Below are positions 25,880 through 37,977 of a stretch of DNA of 64,000 nucleotides, in pieces. Under the pieces are notes generated by a model. It was not told the origin of the DNA, did not search any database, and saw only the letters and a program-made list of their open reading frames with translations. The position numbers and the translations under genes are program-made. Position 1 is the stretch's first letter; each line of letters starts with the position of its first letter. Origin of the DNA: Eulemur rufifrons (taxonomy: Eukaryota; Chordata; Mammalia; Primates; Lemuridae); contig NC_091006.1 in NCBI RefSeq assembly GCF_041146395.1, positions 6,702,001-6,766,000 on the forward strand, written 5' to 3'.

Positions 25880-26460
25880 GTTAGACTCCTCCCTAACTAC
25901 TTATTTGCTGTGTGACCTTGGGCAAGTCTCTTAACCTCTCTGAGCCCCCGCTGTTAACTACTTATTGAAAAGGTAGGCAAACCACAGTGTGCCCTTGTTA
26001 TCTTGGGTATCCAATGCTATCTTGAGACAAAGCCTCCATGACAGGGCTGGACATGAAAGTGCTCAACCAAAGGGGGTGTCTCTGTCTTTATTTTGCACTG
26101 ACTATAACCTTGGTGTACAAGGCTCTTCCCTCAGACTTCACAGGGCTCCCTCCTTCACCTCCTTTTGCTCTTTGCTCAAATGTCTTTTTTTCCAGGAGAC
26201 CTCATTTGATGCAAACGCCCTCATGTACTCTGTGCTCTGATCCTGGCCTTATTTTTCTGTGTTTATTGGCATAATGTACGCCACATGCTTACCTCCCCGC
26301 CCCCAATATCGTCTGTTACTCCTGTCTAGTAAAGGCTCCATAAGTGCTGTTTTGTGGGGGGTTTTTCCCCAATGCTCTTTGCAGACACAAAGTGGAGGCT
26401 GAATAAATACTTGTTGAATGAATGAAGGCAATTGTCACAAATGGATCTGATGCTCTGAAA
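25880..26460 (+). repeat. MIR tail followed by L2 3' end
   Basis: TGTGACCTTGGGCAAGTCTC near 25910 is MIR. From about 26080 to 26440, text such as TTTGCTCAAATGTC and the ending GAATAAATACTTGTTGAATG fits the L2 3' region. Confidence 0.65.
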
Positions 26461-26750
26461 CCCCTTGGTGACACTTCAGTTCCTGAGCAGAGCCTCATAT
26501 TCCTGGGTCCTTCCTTGCTTGGACAATTAAAAAATATTGTCCACGCCTGAATTTCATGCTTTTTGTCTCCATAACAGGTGGGGAAGGTAGGGAGAGGTGG
26601 TCCCTCTTAATTCTCTGGTGACCTGCCTATCTGACTCTGTCTCCACGCCAGCAGCCTCCTCCGCGGGTTTTCTCCTCTTCCCCAAACAGCCTCCCCGTGG
26701 GAAGCTCCAGGTTCTTCAGGCAGCGCCTGCTAGTGGTGCCCTTTCCGTTC

Positions 26751-26784
26751 CCTCATGCATTGGGACATTCTGCAGAACAGCGAG
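26751..26784 (+). repeat. 34-bp perfect inverted repeat, left copy
   Basis: CCTCATGCATTGGGACATTC and the next 14 bases recur in inverse at 29302-29335, so the pair brackets the intact IFNL2/3-type gene. Confidence 0.9.
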
Positions 26785-26918
26785 TCACTGTCCTTCTCTC
26801 CTCCCCCAGTCCTGGATCCAGCCCCATCAGGGCACCGTCACCCTCCCTGTAGGGCTGGAGATGCCAGCGCTGAGTGTTCCTCTTGGGAACTGACTTCACG
26901 TGGGTGACCCAGTCCCTG

Positions 26919-26933
26919 TCAGTTTCCCTTTCC
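26919..26933 (-). promoter_or_regulatory. Distal ISRE/IRF site of the IFNL2/3-type gene
   Basis: TCAGTTTCCCTTTCC on the plus strand; the complement GGAAAGGGAAACTGA fits the ISRE consensus. It is about 150 bases before the TATA-like box. The same site is kept in the pseudogene (13904-13919) and, in altered form, at IFNL1 (51457-51472). Confidence 0.65.
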
Positions 26934-27021
26934 TCCAGCTGCTCGTCTGGCTTGTGCCTGCCCTGCTCTGGGCTTCCCCAGCCTGGGGCTCCCCTGGTGG
27001 CTGGTGTCAACCTCAGGCTGG

Positions 27022-27035
27022 GTTTTCACTTTTCC
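27022..27035 (-). promoter_or_regulatory. Proximal IRF-type site of the IFNL2/3-type gene
   Basis: The complement reads GGAAAAGTGAAAAC, a GAAANNGAAA-type IRF element, about 32 bases before the TATA-like box CTAAAAG at 27067-27073. The homologous text in the minus-strand pseudogene has lost its centre. Confidence 0.65.
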
Positions 27036-27275
27036 TACGTCAGCTGGGACCGCCCATTTGTGCCGGCTAAAAGCTACACCATGGAGCTCAGGCGGGAACT
27101 GTACCACGCACGTGGCTGGAAACGCAGAAACAGCGCTAGGCACACGGCAGCAGGCTGTGACCCAGGAGAGGAGTCTGAGCCCAGAGAATCCAAACGAGAC
27201 CCAGTGACAGACCCCAGGTGACAGCCTGAGTGGACACAAGGGTGCTCCGTCTGCTGACAAAGACCAGAGACCAGG

Positions 27276-28700
27276 ATGAAACTGGGTGAGCCCCACATGA
27301 CTGTCCATGGCGGTCACCTCCCTGCAGCCTCTGGCCTCGGCCCCAGCGCGTCCATCTCTGAGCGTCCTTCCCTTCCCCGACACAGACATAGCCGCGGGCT
27401 GCACACAGGTGCTAGTGCTGATGGTCGTGGTGCTGACCAGGACTGGAGCAGTTCCTCTCACCAGGCCCCTCAGGGCCCTCTCGGATGCAAGGGGCTGCAA
27501 CATAGCCAAGTTCAAGTCCCTGCCCCCAAAGGAGCTGCAGGCCTTCAAGATGGCCAAAGACGCCTTAGTGAGTCTCCCCGCTGCCCCTGCTGCTGGGGGC
27601 TGCCCTCCACCCCTCCCTCCTGGGTCACCGTGCTGGCTCCGCTGAAAGGGGGCCTCCACCCTTCCTTCCCGGGCTGCCCGGCCCCCCGCAGCGGGCTGGC
27701 TCCAGCTCTGACTGCCGGGAGGTGCCTCTACCGTCCTCCTGGGAGTGAGCCTCCCCTCGCCCCTTCTCAGCCGTCCTGCCATCGCACCGCGTGCTCCAGC
27801 CTCCACCCCTCCTGCTGGGGCTCACCTGTGCCCTTGCTCCCTAGGAGGAGTCCCTCTTGCCGAGGGACCGGGACCGAAGGTGTGGCTCCCGCCCCTTCCC
27901 CAGGCCCTGGAGCCTGAAGCAGCTGCAGGTGAGTCGGCAGAGGCAGGAGCAGCCCAGTCCTCCCCAGCCCCGCTCTTCTGGCTGCCTCCTTGGCTCTGTC
28001 ACTTTCTGCTTCTGGCCTGTCCCTCTCTGTCCCCCCCAACCTGTGCCTCCTTATCGCGCTACCTGACCACATTGGCTGTGCCCTCTCACCTGTCCCCCAC
28101 CTGTCTCCTTCTCCTGTTCCTCTCTCCCTCCCCACCTGTTCTGTCTCACGTGGAATCTCTCCTGTCTCCTGCCTCCTTCTTCAGGTGTGGGAGCGCCCCC
28201 TGGCCCTGGTGGCTGAGCTGGGCCTGACGCGGAAGGTCCTGGGGGCCGTGGCTAACTCGACCCTGGGGGACGTCCTAGACCAGCCCCTTCACACACTGCG
28301 CTACATCCAGACCCAGCTCCAGGCCTGTGTGAGTGCTCGGCCCCACGGTCCCCATGTCTGTGGGCTGTGACCCCCGCACTCCCCCTGCGGCCAGGCCCTG
28401 CCTCACACCTGCCCCCTCCGCCCACAGGGTCCGGCTCCACCCCCGGCAGGCCCCAGGCCCCGGGGCCGCCTCCAGCACTGGCTGGACCGGCTCCAGGAGG
28501 CCCCGAGGAAGGTGAGTGACCAGGAGGGGGACTGTTTTCTAGGGAGCACCTGGGAGCCCAGACACTGGGCAGCCACCAACCCAGCCCTTCCTCCCCCACA
28601 GGAGTCCCCGGGCTGCCTGGAGGCCTCTGTCACATTCAACCTCTTCCGCCTCCTCAGCCGGGACCTGAAATGTGTTGCCAGTGGACACCTTTGTGCCTGA
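27276..28700 (+). CDS. Type III interferon, IFNL2/IFNL3-type, intact
   Basis: Secreted class II helical cytokine that signals through IFNLR1/IL10RB. Six coding exons with GT/AG borders: 27276-27285, 27386-27567, 27845-27928, 28185-28328, 28428-28511, 28602-28700, giving 200 residues, the length of human IFNL2. The tiny first exon (ATGAAACTGG) is typical of IFNL2/3 and fixes the start. Signal peptide about residues 1-25 (VLVLMVVVLTRTGA), then the conserved blocks DARGCNIAKFKSL, ELQAFKMAKDAL, DVLDQPLHTL and GCLEASVTFNLFRLL. Six mature cysteines are present. The third exon encodes 28 residues rather than the human 26 and has one cysteine where human has two. An NST glycosylation sequon occurs at N116, absent from human IFNL2/3. 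AU-rich ATTTA text follows the stop. Upstream IRF sites suggest virus-induced expression. Position fits human IFNL2, but sequence alone cannot separate IFNL2 from IFNL3. Confidence 0.94.
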
Positions 28701-28835
28701 CCCTGTGACCCACCTGCCACTTGTCCTGGAACCTTAGATTGTATTTGCCTCTTAATTTATTGCCACTTCGCTATTTATGTATTTATGTGTGTGAATTCTC
28801 AAACTCACACCCAATAAAATGTTTATTTTTCTACT
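28701..28835 (+). promoter_or_regulatory. 3' UTR with AU-rich elements and polyadenylation signal
   Basis: CTATTTATGTATTTATGTG near 28770 is an AU-rich instability motif common in cytokine mRNAs. AATAAA lies at 28813-28818. Confidence 0.8.
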
Positions 28836-30189
28836 TTTTATAAACTTTGTTGAAATAAACAAGGCAAAGACATTCACTGCGATGTGGACTGCATGTGTGT
28901 CGGTGTGTTTTCCTCTGACATTGCTGCCGTGAGAAGTTGCCAGAGACGTAGCATGTTACAAAGACACACAGCGATTCGCTGGCGGGGCTGTCGGTCAAGG
29001 TCTCGGTTGTGTGGTCCACTTTCCTTCCCTGGGCGTCGCAGGCGGGGAGCGAAGTGCTGCTCGGCTCCTGTCGGGCTGTGGGGCCGAGGTCACTGCTTCC
29101 TTCTGGCTCCGGGGTCCACCCTCAGCTCCCAGAGGCCTCTCCCTGGTCCTTGCACACGGGCCCTACAGCTCAGAGCCAGCAACAGTGTGCCGCGTCCTCG
29201 TCGCGCTTGGGACCTCTCTGGCTTCTCCTGCCACGTTTCTTTTCTGCCTCCAGCCGGAGGAAGTTCTCTCCCCTGAGGGCTCCTATGATTAGACTGGACC
29301 TCTCGCTGTTCTGCAGAATGTCCCAATGCATGAGGCTGCCCTTAGAGTGTTTAGGGTGCAGGAAGTAACGGATGAGGCTGATACCCAGGCGGTACCAGAA
29401 ATGGCACTGTATTCTGTTGGTCCAAGCAGGTTCAGGTCCTGCCCAGATTTGAGGGGTTTATAAAAAGCAAAATTCCGTCGATTGCTGGTCATTGTCACCT
29501 TTCAGTAGAGCATGCGGGATGGAGATATTGCTGCCGTGGTCACTGCTGGAAAACACAATTTGGCCACTATAGACACAAAAATCAGCTTTGGCGTTCCTCA
29601 CCCCCACTGCCGTGAGTGTGCCGAGGCTGCTGGGGCGAGTGTGGGCATCTGTCTGAGGTCCGTACCCCTGACACCTCCAGAGGTTTTGTCCAACCCCGGT
29701 GTCGGGGGATGGGAGACACGTGAACATCACCGTCCCAGGCTCTGAATCTGCTGTCATGGCGTGATCCCTCCCTGCCGAAGACAAGCAGGAGGAAGGTCCA
29801 ACTCTACCAACACACACACACATTAGGTGTTCTTTCTTTACAAAAATATACACAAAACGTAGTCACAGAACAGGGATAACTATCTCATTTTATAACAATA
29901 GCAAATAGAGAGAGATTACATTGGCTCTGGTTGCATCCCAAGGGCAGCCCAAGGATAACTCCTTGCATTCACACAGTAATTCTGCGATGTGATACCATTA
30001 TCAGGGACACCAAGGAACAGAGAGGTAAATCACTCACCCAATGTCACACAGCTAATAAGTCAAGATTTGAAACAAGTTATTCTATGCATATGAGTCCATA
30101 CTCTTAAACACTCTAATTATCGGAGTCTAAAAACAAACAGACACAAAACAAAAATAAACATGAAAAATAAGACTTTTGATTACCTTTGA
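28836..30189. other. 3' flank, no gene
   Basis: Single-copy DNA, with A-rich text at 29820-30180 and a MIR-like stretch (CAATGTCACACAGCTAATAAG near 30040). Open frames up to 131 codons show no domain. Confidence 0.5.
29302..29335 (-). repeat. 34-bp perfect inverted repeat, right copy
   Basis: Exact reverse complement of 26751-26784. Confidence 0.9.
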
Positions 30190-30375
30190 TCAACCACCGG
30201 CAGGGTCCAGTCCCTGATGTCGCCGGCTCCCGTGGTACACATTACCACACCCTGTGACATGCTTGGCGTCTGGTGTCTCGCTGCCCTTGGCAGACCCAGC
30301 ACACCCCTGGTTAGGTTTTGTGGGATGCCGCCCCGGTAAATGGTCCAGAGGGAGGCAGACACTGTCCTGGTAGGC
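30190..30375 (-). repeat. Inverted duplication IR3, right arm, first piece
   Basis: Aligns in inverse to about 15290-15475 (for example GTGACATGCTTGGCGTCTGG here). It is clearly more diverged than the second piece at 32612-33660, and about 2.2 kb of later insertions separate the two pieces. Confidence 0.75.
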
Positions 30376-31012
30376 TGAAAATGGCCCCCCAAATATATCC
30401 ACGTCCTAATTACTAAACTAGCAAGTAATACCTTATTTGAGGGAAAGGTCTTCACAGATGTAATTGAATTAAGTACTTTGAGATGAGGACAGTATCCTGA
30501 ATTACCCGGGTGGGTGCTGCCCGCAATCACGCGTATCCTCACAGACGCAGGCAGGGCGAGATTCGAGATTCGATGCACACAGAGGAGCACGCGATTGAAG
30601 ATGGCGCAGGGAGAGACTTGAAGACTGAGTGATGCGGCCACAGGCCGAGGAACGCAGGCGGCCACTGGAGGCTGGAGGAGGCAAGGGAGGGGTTCTCCCT
30701 GGGAGCCTGCCGAAGGAGCACGGCCGTGTTGTCACATGATCTCAGCCTGGTGAGACTGAGTTTGGACTTCTGGCCTCTGGAACTGTGAGAGAGTAAATTT
30801 CTGTTTCGTAAGCCACCAGGTTTGCAGTCATTTGGCAGCCGTCCCCACTCTTTGGCTCCAGGGACCGGTTTCATGGAAGGCAATTTTTCCATGGACAGAG
30901 GGGTGGGTGTGGGGTGGGGTGTTGTGGGTGGGTGTGGGTGTGGTGCAGAGCTCAGGTGGGCCCGGGGTTGGGGACCGCAGTGCAAAAGCAGCCACAGGAA
31001 ACTAATACAACA
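30368..31012 (+). mobile_element. MLT1-type LTR interrupted by MER1B
   Basis: The LTR starts with AGGCTGAAAATGGCCCCCC and ends AGGAAACTAATACAA. A MER1B-type hAT element at about 30839-30985 (GGGACCGGTTTCATGGAAGG, ending GGTTGGGGACCGCAGT) splits its 3' end. It sits inside IR3, so it arrived in this arm only. Confidence 0.85.
30839..30985 (+). mobile_element. MER1B-type hAT transposon
   Basis: The two ends are mutually inverted (GTCCCCACTCTTTGG and CGGGGTTGGGGACCGC). Nested in the MLT1 LTR. Confidence 0.8.
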
Positions 31013-31571
31013 GCCTTGTAAGATGCGTGTCATTTGAGGTCCTTGCATGATCTTCAAGCTGAGTGGCTTCTGTCTGCTGACAAGGGGAAGGGGCTGCCAC
31101 GGCAGGCTCGGGGGGCTCCAGGCATTGGGAGTGTAAGGCTCTCGCTGCGTCTGCCCAGATATCCCCATCTCGAGTCTCCGGGTCCCCCTTTGGCACAGGA
31201 GACTTGAGGAGCTGGGGGTCAGTGTTCCCTGAAGCCCCGCAGCTCTGAGGAAGATCTTGCGAGTCTGTTTTCCATTCGTCTGCTACCAAGATGGATTCTG
31301 GCATTGAAGTTCTGCCTTGAACTGCTGATTAATCACCTGAGCCTCCGTGGTCTCCCCTCAGTGAACCAGTGGTCTCAGGAAAAGCCATCAGTTCTGTGGA
31401 CCTTGTCCCCTTTTCCCCACGACCCCCTAGAGCCTGGGATACCACCCCCCCACCAGGCTCCTCTCTCCCCAGCCTCACCCCTGCACACCACAGGTAAAAA
31501 TTCTCACCACCGCTAAGCATGACAAGGCTCTCCGCAGGCCACCTGCCATCATGGAGGGGTTCCACTGCCAG
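31013..31571. other. Single-copy DNA between insertions, no gene
   Basis: C-rich, no repeat or gene recognised. The 70-100-codon open frames carry no motif. Confidence 0.4.
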
Positions 31572-32463
<892 letters not shown>

Positions 32464-32611
32464 CCAGTCAACTAGCAAGTGACCCCATTCCAACAGCCCC
32501 TTGTAGAGTCGCTTGCCAGGACCACTTTTGATGCAAATGGTCTGAGATTCAGTTCCCTGGAAGCACCTTGAGACACAACTGCGGGCGGAAGGTTGACTGC
32601 GGAGGGCTCTC

Positions 32612-33660
32612 TGGAGATACTCCTGCAAGAACACGCGGAAGGCACCACGGTGGGGGCAAGGCGACCGCAGTGCAAGGCAACAGGGACTTTAGCCCACACT
32701 ACGGTGAGCTCTGCAGCTGGGAAGGCCCTTCAGAGTTGTCCCAAACTGCAACCAGAGACTCAGACTTTGGTATGTCTGTGTTAGGCCACCACCAGCCATG
32801 GGCAGTCCCCTGGGAGGGGGACTACGTTTGAGCCAAGGCAGTTCCCTGGGATGCTGGCACTTCCCACGAGGGGTGCAGCTGGGAGCCAGGAGCAGCCAGC
32901 ACCCCCATCAGCTGGGGGCCGGGTGTGGGGGTCCTGAAGAGGGATCTGGGGCCAGCGGAGCCGAATCCACCACCCGGCTGCAGCGTGGGGGCCTCGCCTG
33001 TGCACGGCCCTTCCCAGGTCTGGGCAGGGCCCTGTCATTGTGCTTACATAGCCAGATATTTTTATAAAATTAGCAAAATGAAATCTTTTTCCATTCTCTT
33101 TCTTAAAATGAGTCCCTAAATTGTAGAAGTGCCGAGCCCCACTAATCCCAGATCAGCCCCCACAAGCGAGGGCAACTCGAAGCAGAGACTCCACGCTGGG
33201 CAGAGTTTGCACAGGGGCTGGGCTGCTGTACCAAGAGCCCCCAAGTCCAGTGGGCGCAACCACACAGTGCGATCCTCTGCCAGCTCCTCGTCCCACGGTG
33301 CATGGTCCCGCTGGCAGGACGGCCCTACTCAGCCATCCGGGGGTCCTGGGTCCTTCCAGCTTTGTGTGCCTCGGTCCCCTCGGGTGGCCTCCTTCACCTT
33401 TCTCATGCACTGGACGTCACAGCAGCCTTGCAAAGCCTGTGGGTCCTTCTCAGAATGAAAGAAAATACACAGGACAAAGGAATCCAATTTTTTTGTAATG
33501 CAGTGATCAAAATATTTTTTCACACTGTGATATCGTAATTTATGTGCTTCTTCATTAATGCATTAAGTAAAAAAATCACTGGTGGCAGCTCTAATAACTA
33601 CTGTGACTTAGAAGTAGAGATGAGCATAAATGCTATTTCAAGATGCCTGCTAGGGAACAA
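32612..33660 (-). repeat. Inverted duplication IR3, right arm, main piece
   Basis: Aligns in inverse to 14245-15280, including the runs AAGGCACCACGGTGGGGGCA and CTGTGATATCGTAATTTATG. Differences are scattered substitutions and short indels, such as an extra 8 bases near 33440. Confidence 0.9.
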
Positions 33661-33744
33661 TGTGATATGAAAATGTCTGTAATTTCTTTCAGTGACAAAG
33701 TTACAAATTCTACTAATGCAATTGTGGTTGGTTGCCTAGACTTG

Positions 33745-34247
33745 TAATAGATTTGTGGTAGACCGAATAGTGGCCCCCAAAGATGTTCTTGATCCCTGGA
33801 CCCTGGGAATATGTCCCATTACATGGCAAAAGGGACTTTGCGGATGAGATTAAGTTGAGAGTTTGAGACGGGGACGTTGTCTTGGGTTGTCCAGGTGGAC
33901 CCAGTGTAATCACCAACGTCGTTATAAGTGAGAAACAAGAGGGTCAGAGTCAGTAGTAGGCAATATGACAACAGAAGCAGGAGGTTGGAGTGATGTAAGG
34001 ACAGGAACGTGAGCCGAGGCATGCAGGAAGCCTCCAGAAGCTGTAAAAGGCAAGGAAAGGGATACTCCCCCGGAGCCGTCAGGGGAACCAGCCATGCTGA
34101 CACCTTGAGCTTCGTGAGTGAGAAAGGGGATCCCAGTAGAAGAACCACCGGGTCAACTCTCAGATCTGGAGAAATAATAAATCACTGTTGTTTTTATCCA
34201 CCAAGTGTTGGGTCATTTGTCATGCATCAGTAGGTAACAAAAACGGG
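33745..34247 (+). mobile_element. MLT1-type MaLR LTR
   Basis: GACCGAATAGTGGCCCCCAA at the start, CTTTGCGGATGAGATTAAG inside, and GAGAAATAATAAATCACTG near the end. Confidence 0.8.
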
Positions 34248-34369
34248 CAGGCAGAGACATAAGAAGTGACGGGAGGAAACATATAAAGAAAAGACAAATT
34301 CTTTAACCATTTATTAAAGCCCAATATCCTGTAGGTCCCAAGGAAAGCTGGGGAGGCAAATCATATATT

Positions 34370-34985
34370 TAGGTCATTAAATATGAAATGTTGGCCAGGC
34401 ACGGTGGCTCACGCCTGTAATCCTAGCACTCTGGGAGGCTGAGGCAGGAGGATCGCTTGAGGTCAGGAGTTCGAGACCAGCCTGAGCAAGAGTGAGACCC
34501 TGTCTCTACTAAAAATAGAAAGAAATTATATGGACAGCTAAAAATATATATAGAAAAAATTAGCCAGGCATGGTGGCGCATGCCTGTAGTCCCAGTTAAT
34601 TGGGAGGCTGAGGCAGAAGGATTACTTGAGCCCAGGAGTTTGAGGTTGTTGTGAGCTAGGCTGATGCCGCTGCATTGTAGCCAGGTGACAAAGCAAGACT
34701 CTGTTTCAAAAATGAATAAATAAAAATAAAAAAATATGAAATGTCCAATTTCGAATCAAAAGTGCAGTTTGTTATATCTCAAACAAGAAGCAGTACCATT
34801 AATCAAAGTATGCGCCTACACTAGCCACACAGTTTTGCCATCTGAACGGTAGCTTGTTTATGCCAGCAGCAAAGAAGCCTGGAGAGCGAGTGGTGATGAA
34901 ATCGTGAAAGGCGTTTTCCACAGCTTGTTGAGAACTGAATATTTTTCCTTGCAGAAAATGGTCCAAAGCCTGGAAGAAGTGGAAG
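34370..34985 (-). mobile_element. Mariner-type transposon 3' part, with an Alu inside
   Basis: The minus strand at about 34803-34985 reads FSSQQAVENAFHDFI, then SPGFFAAGINKLPFRWQNC and GAYFD before a stop. This is the C-terminus of a mariner-type transposase (compare the family's FF-x-x-GI-x-KL-x-x-RW pattern). Downstream text continues on the far side of an Alu at 34393-34734. The catalytic domain is absent, so it is inactive. Confidence 0.75.
34393..34734 (+). mobile_element. Lemur-type Alu
   Basis: Dimer with an AAATAAAAATA-type tail. The target duplicate ATATGAAATGT is on both sides. Confidence 0.93.
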
Positions 34986-35695
34986 AGGTTCCCTGGGCGC
35001 CAGGGAAACAGGCAGCGTTAGGGGCACAGCGGAGCCAGAGCGGGTGGGTGGCGCGGCGGGCTGCTGAGGGCGCCCATAGAAGTGGGAGCTAAAGCGCACG
35101 CCCTCTGCAGGAGCTTCGCACGGGCCAAGGCCAGATGTACCGGGTCATCGGCTCACTAAACAGCCAGCCCCGTGTCCCCCACGCCAGCAGGAACATGTTG
35201 GGGCTGGGGCGAGCATGTGAAAGCAGTAACCAGGCAGGGCACAGGCTCACACCATCTGAGGCGCCTGGATACGCTGCTGCTACCCAAGTGAAAAGAGGGC
35301 AAATGATGGCGAAAGCTGTCCCCTGCAGCAGCGTGGCCCTGGAGAAACCACACAGGGCCGAGCAGTGCAGAGAAAGAGTGCTCACCTGCAGGTGGGCGAA
35401 CCAGCCACCTGGAACCAGCAAGGAGGGCCCCGCCCTCCTCCGGTGTCCCTCCAGCGCCCTCTACTGGTCAGGCCCCGCAAGTTTCTGGCTGGCAAAGGGG
35501 AAACACGTGCAAGGCGTGGCCCCGTTAGCAGACAGCCGGCAAAAAGAGAGAGTTTAGGGGTCAAGAAGTGAATGCACCTAGGAAGTAATTCTGTAGCCAC
35601 GTGACTTACAGCGGGCATAGGACCTGGGATTCACCAATCAGGTGCATCCACAGCAGCTTGGCTTCAAACGTGAGCCCCAATCCCAGGAGAAATGA
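34986..35695. other. GC-rich stretch, no gene assigned
   Basis: Contains CCTCCAGCGCCCTCTACTGG at about 35449, text I associate with old LTR or transposon DNA but cannot place. The 110- and 140-codon open frames on opposite strands show no domain. Confidence 0.35.
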
Positions 35696-35699
35696 AAAC

Positions 35700-36575
35700 G
35701 TAGGTCCGAAGAAAAACTTGAACCTGAATGTTCACAGCAGCATTATTTACAACAGCCAATGAGTGGAAACAAACCAAAAGTCTATCAACTGATGACTGGA
35801 AAAACAAAATGTGGTCTGTCCGTACAATGGAATATTATTCAGCCAGAGAAAAGAAGGAAATTTTGAAACATCTGTGCTACAACATGGATAAGCCTTGAAA
35901 ACACTAGGCCAATTGAAAGAAGCTGGACACAAAAGACAACATATTGTATGGTTCGATTTATATGAAATATATAGAATAGGCAAATTCATACAGACAAAAA
36001 GTAGATTAGTGGTTACCAAGTGCTAGGTGGGGGGAGGGTTTGGGATGAAATGCTAGGTGATTGCTGAAGGGTATGGGAGTTCCTCTTGGGATGATAAAAA
36101 AATATTCTTTTTTTTTTTTTTTGAGATAGAGTCTCACTCTGTTGCCCGGGCTAGAGTGCCATGGCGTCAGCCTAGCTCACAGCAACCTCAAACTCCTGGG
36201 CTTAAGGGATCCTCCTGCCTCAGCCTCCTGAGTAGCTGGGACTACAGGCATGTGCCACCATGCCTGGCTAATTTTTTCTATATATATTTTTAGCTGTCCA
36301 TATAATTTCTTTCTCTTTTTAGTAGAGACAGGGTCTTGCTCTTGCTCAGGCTGGTCTCGAACCCCTGAGCTCAAACAATCCACCTGCCTTGATCTCCCAG
36401 AGTGCTAGGATTACAGGCATGAGCCACTGCACGCAGCCAAAAAATATTCTAGAATTGATTGTGGTGATGGCTTCGCAACTCTGTGAATATACTAAAATCC
36501 ATTGACTTGTATACTTTAAGTAGGTGAATTATATGGTATGCGATTTATATGTCAATGAAGCTTTTACAAAAAAAA
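35700..36575 (+). mobile_element. Old L1 3' end, with an antisense Alu inside
   Basis: AATGGAATATTATTCAGCCA and AAGTAGATTAGTGGTTACCA are hallmarks of old L1 3' ends. An Alu at 36106-36438, flanked by AAAAATATTCT, interrupts it. Confidence 0.85.
36106..36438 (-). mobile_element. Lemur-type Alu, antisense
   Basis: Poly-T start and a GAGCCACTGCACGCAGCC end, with a target duplicate on both sides. Confidence 0.95.
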
Positions 36576-36599
36576 ATGTAATGTAATGTCAGGTAGGGA

Positions 36600-36840
36600 G
36601 AAGGAGTATGGAATACACAGACAGACTTGAGTATGAAGTCTGGCCCGGCCACTTACAAATCGTCTGACCTTGAGTAGGTTGCTTTGTCTTTCTGATCTTA
36701 GTTTTCTCATCTATAAAACTGGGACAATAACACCTACTTCATGGGGCCATTGTGAGAATTAAATGACATGAATAATTGTACCTGGGACATAATAAGTGCT
36801 CAATAAATGTTGGGTTCTGCTGTTTGTCAAAAAGTGAGCC
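36600..36840 (+). repeat. MIR
   Basis: AGTTTTCTCATCTATAAAAC core and CTCAATAAATGTTGGGTTCT tail. Confidence 0.85.
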
Positions 36841-37550
36841 ACAAGAGGGGGTGGTTACAAAAACAGAAAGCTGTCACCTGGCAACCAGTGCCGTAGAAGC
36901 CTCTGGTCATTTGGGGGTGGTTGTGAAGGAGGACCCTGGAGTCCAACCTTGACCATCAGAAGTTCTAAGCATCAGGAAGAGAATCCCACCCCACCCACCC
37001 ACCCAGAGAGGGCCTCGTGGTGTGTTTGGGAGTCATTCTGGGCATTTAGCTTCATAGTCTGCCTCTCTGACCTCCCTGATAATCTATAAGCTCCCCAATA
37101 CCCTTGACTGCTCAAACTACCCCGTGCTGATTCCGCTGTTTGCCATTAAGAGCCCTGACACATGCAGCCAGAAATGGGCTTCTTGCTCAAGGAACAGCAC
37201 CCAGGCCATGTGGCAGAGGTAGGGGAGTGGGGAAGGGATGAGGTTAGAAGGCCAGGAGGGTCCAGGCCTCAAAGGGCTTTGTGAGGCAAGGCTTTGTATT
37301 TTATTCTGAGCGGGATGGGAGCTGTAAGAGGGTTTTGGATACAGGGGGATGTGATCTCTCTGTGGGAAATGGGGTGTGGGGGTATGGGACGACCAGGAGG
37401 AGGCTGCTGTGATCGTCCAGGCAGGAGGTGACAGTAGACAGGTAGACAGGACCAGGATGGGGGGTGTGGGGAAGGTGAGAAGTGGATGAATTTGGAAACA
37501 CGTTGAAAGTACAGCCACTAGGACATACGGATGAATTGAAAATGGTATGA
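36841..37550. other. Intergenic, no gene
   Basis: Single-copy DNA, G-rich from 37220 to 37480. Minus-strand open frames run through the adjacent microsatellite and are not credible. Confidence 0.45.
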
Positions 37551-37551
37551 T

Positions 37552-37597
<46 letters not shown>

Positions 37598-37598
37598 G
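37551..37598. repeat. (TG)n(AG)n microsatellite
   Basis: About 24 bases of TG followed by about 26 bases of AG. Confidence 0.97.
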
Positions 37599-37977
37599 TG
37601 GTGTGATGGGTACAATGAAGCCTCAATTTCATCAACAGGAAAAGAAGAACAATACTACATAGGTTGTTGTGGGGAGTCTATATAATGTGGGTACAAAGCA
37701 CTTAGCACATTTCGTGAAACATCATCTGATACTATGAACCCATCATATTTCTTCTGACACCACCATAAACCCTATGTGTGTCCCCTAGGATTTTAAAAAA
37801 AGTCTCCACCATGCCCCAAATTCTTCAAAAACATCTACCCCTTATTTAGTATTTTGTTCTTTCATCATCCTTAGGAAGCAGGAGTGACTCAGGGTGACTT
37901 CCTCTCCTCCCACTACTCTGGGTTCTGAGGATTCTACACTCAGGGTTCTCTTTCTAGAAGACTTCCAGGCTCCTTTC

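Noticed and set aside
27081..27221. 46-codon upstream open frame before the IFNL2/3-type start
   Set aside because: Its ATG is only about 10 bases after the TATA-like box, so it probably lies upstream of the transcript start. The same holds for the ATG-TAG pair at 51636 in IFNL1.
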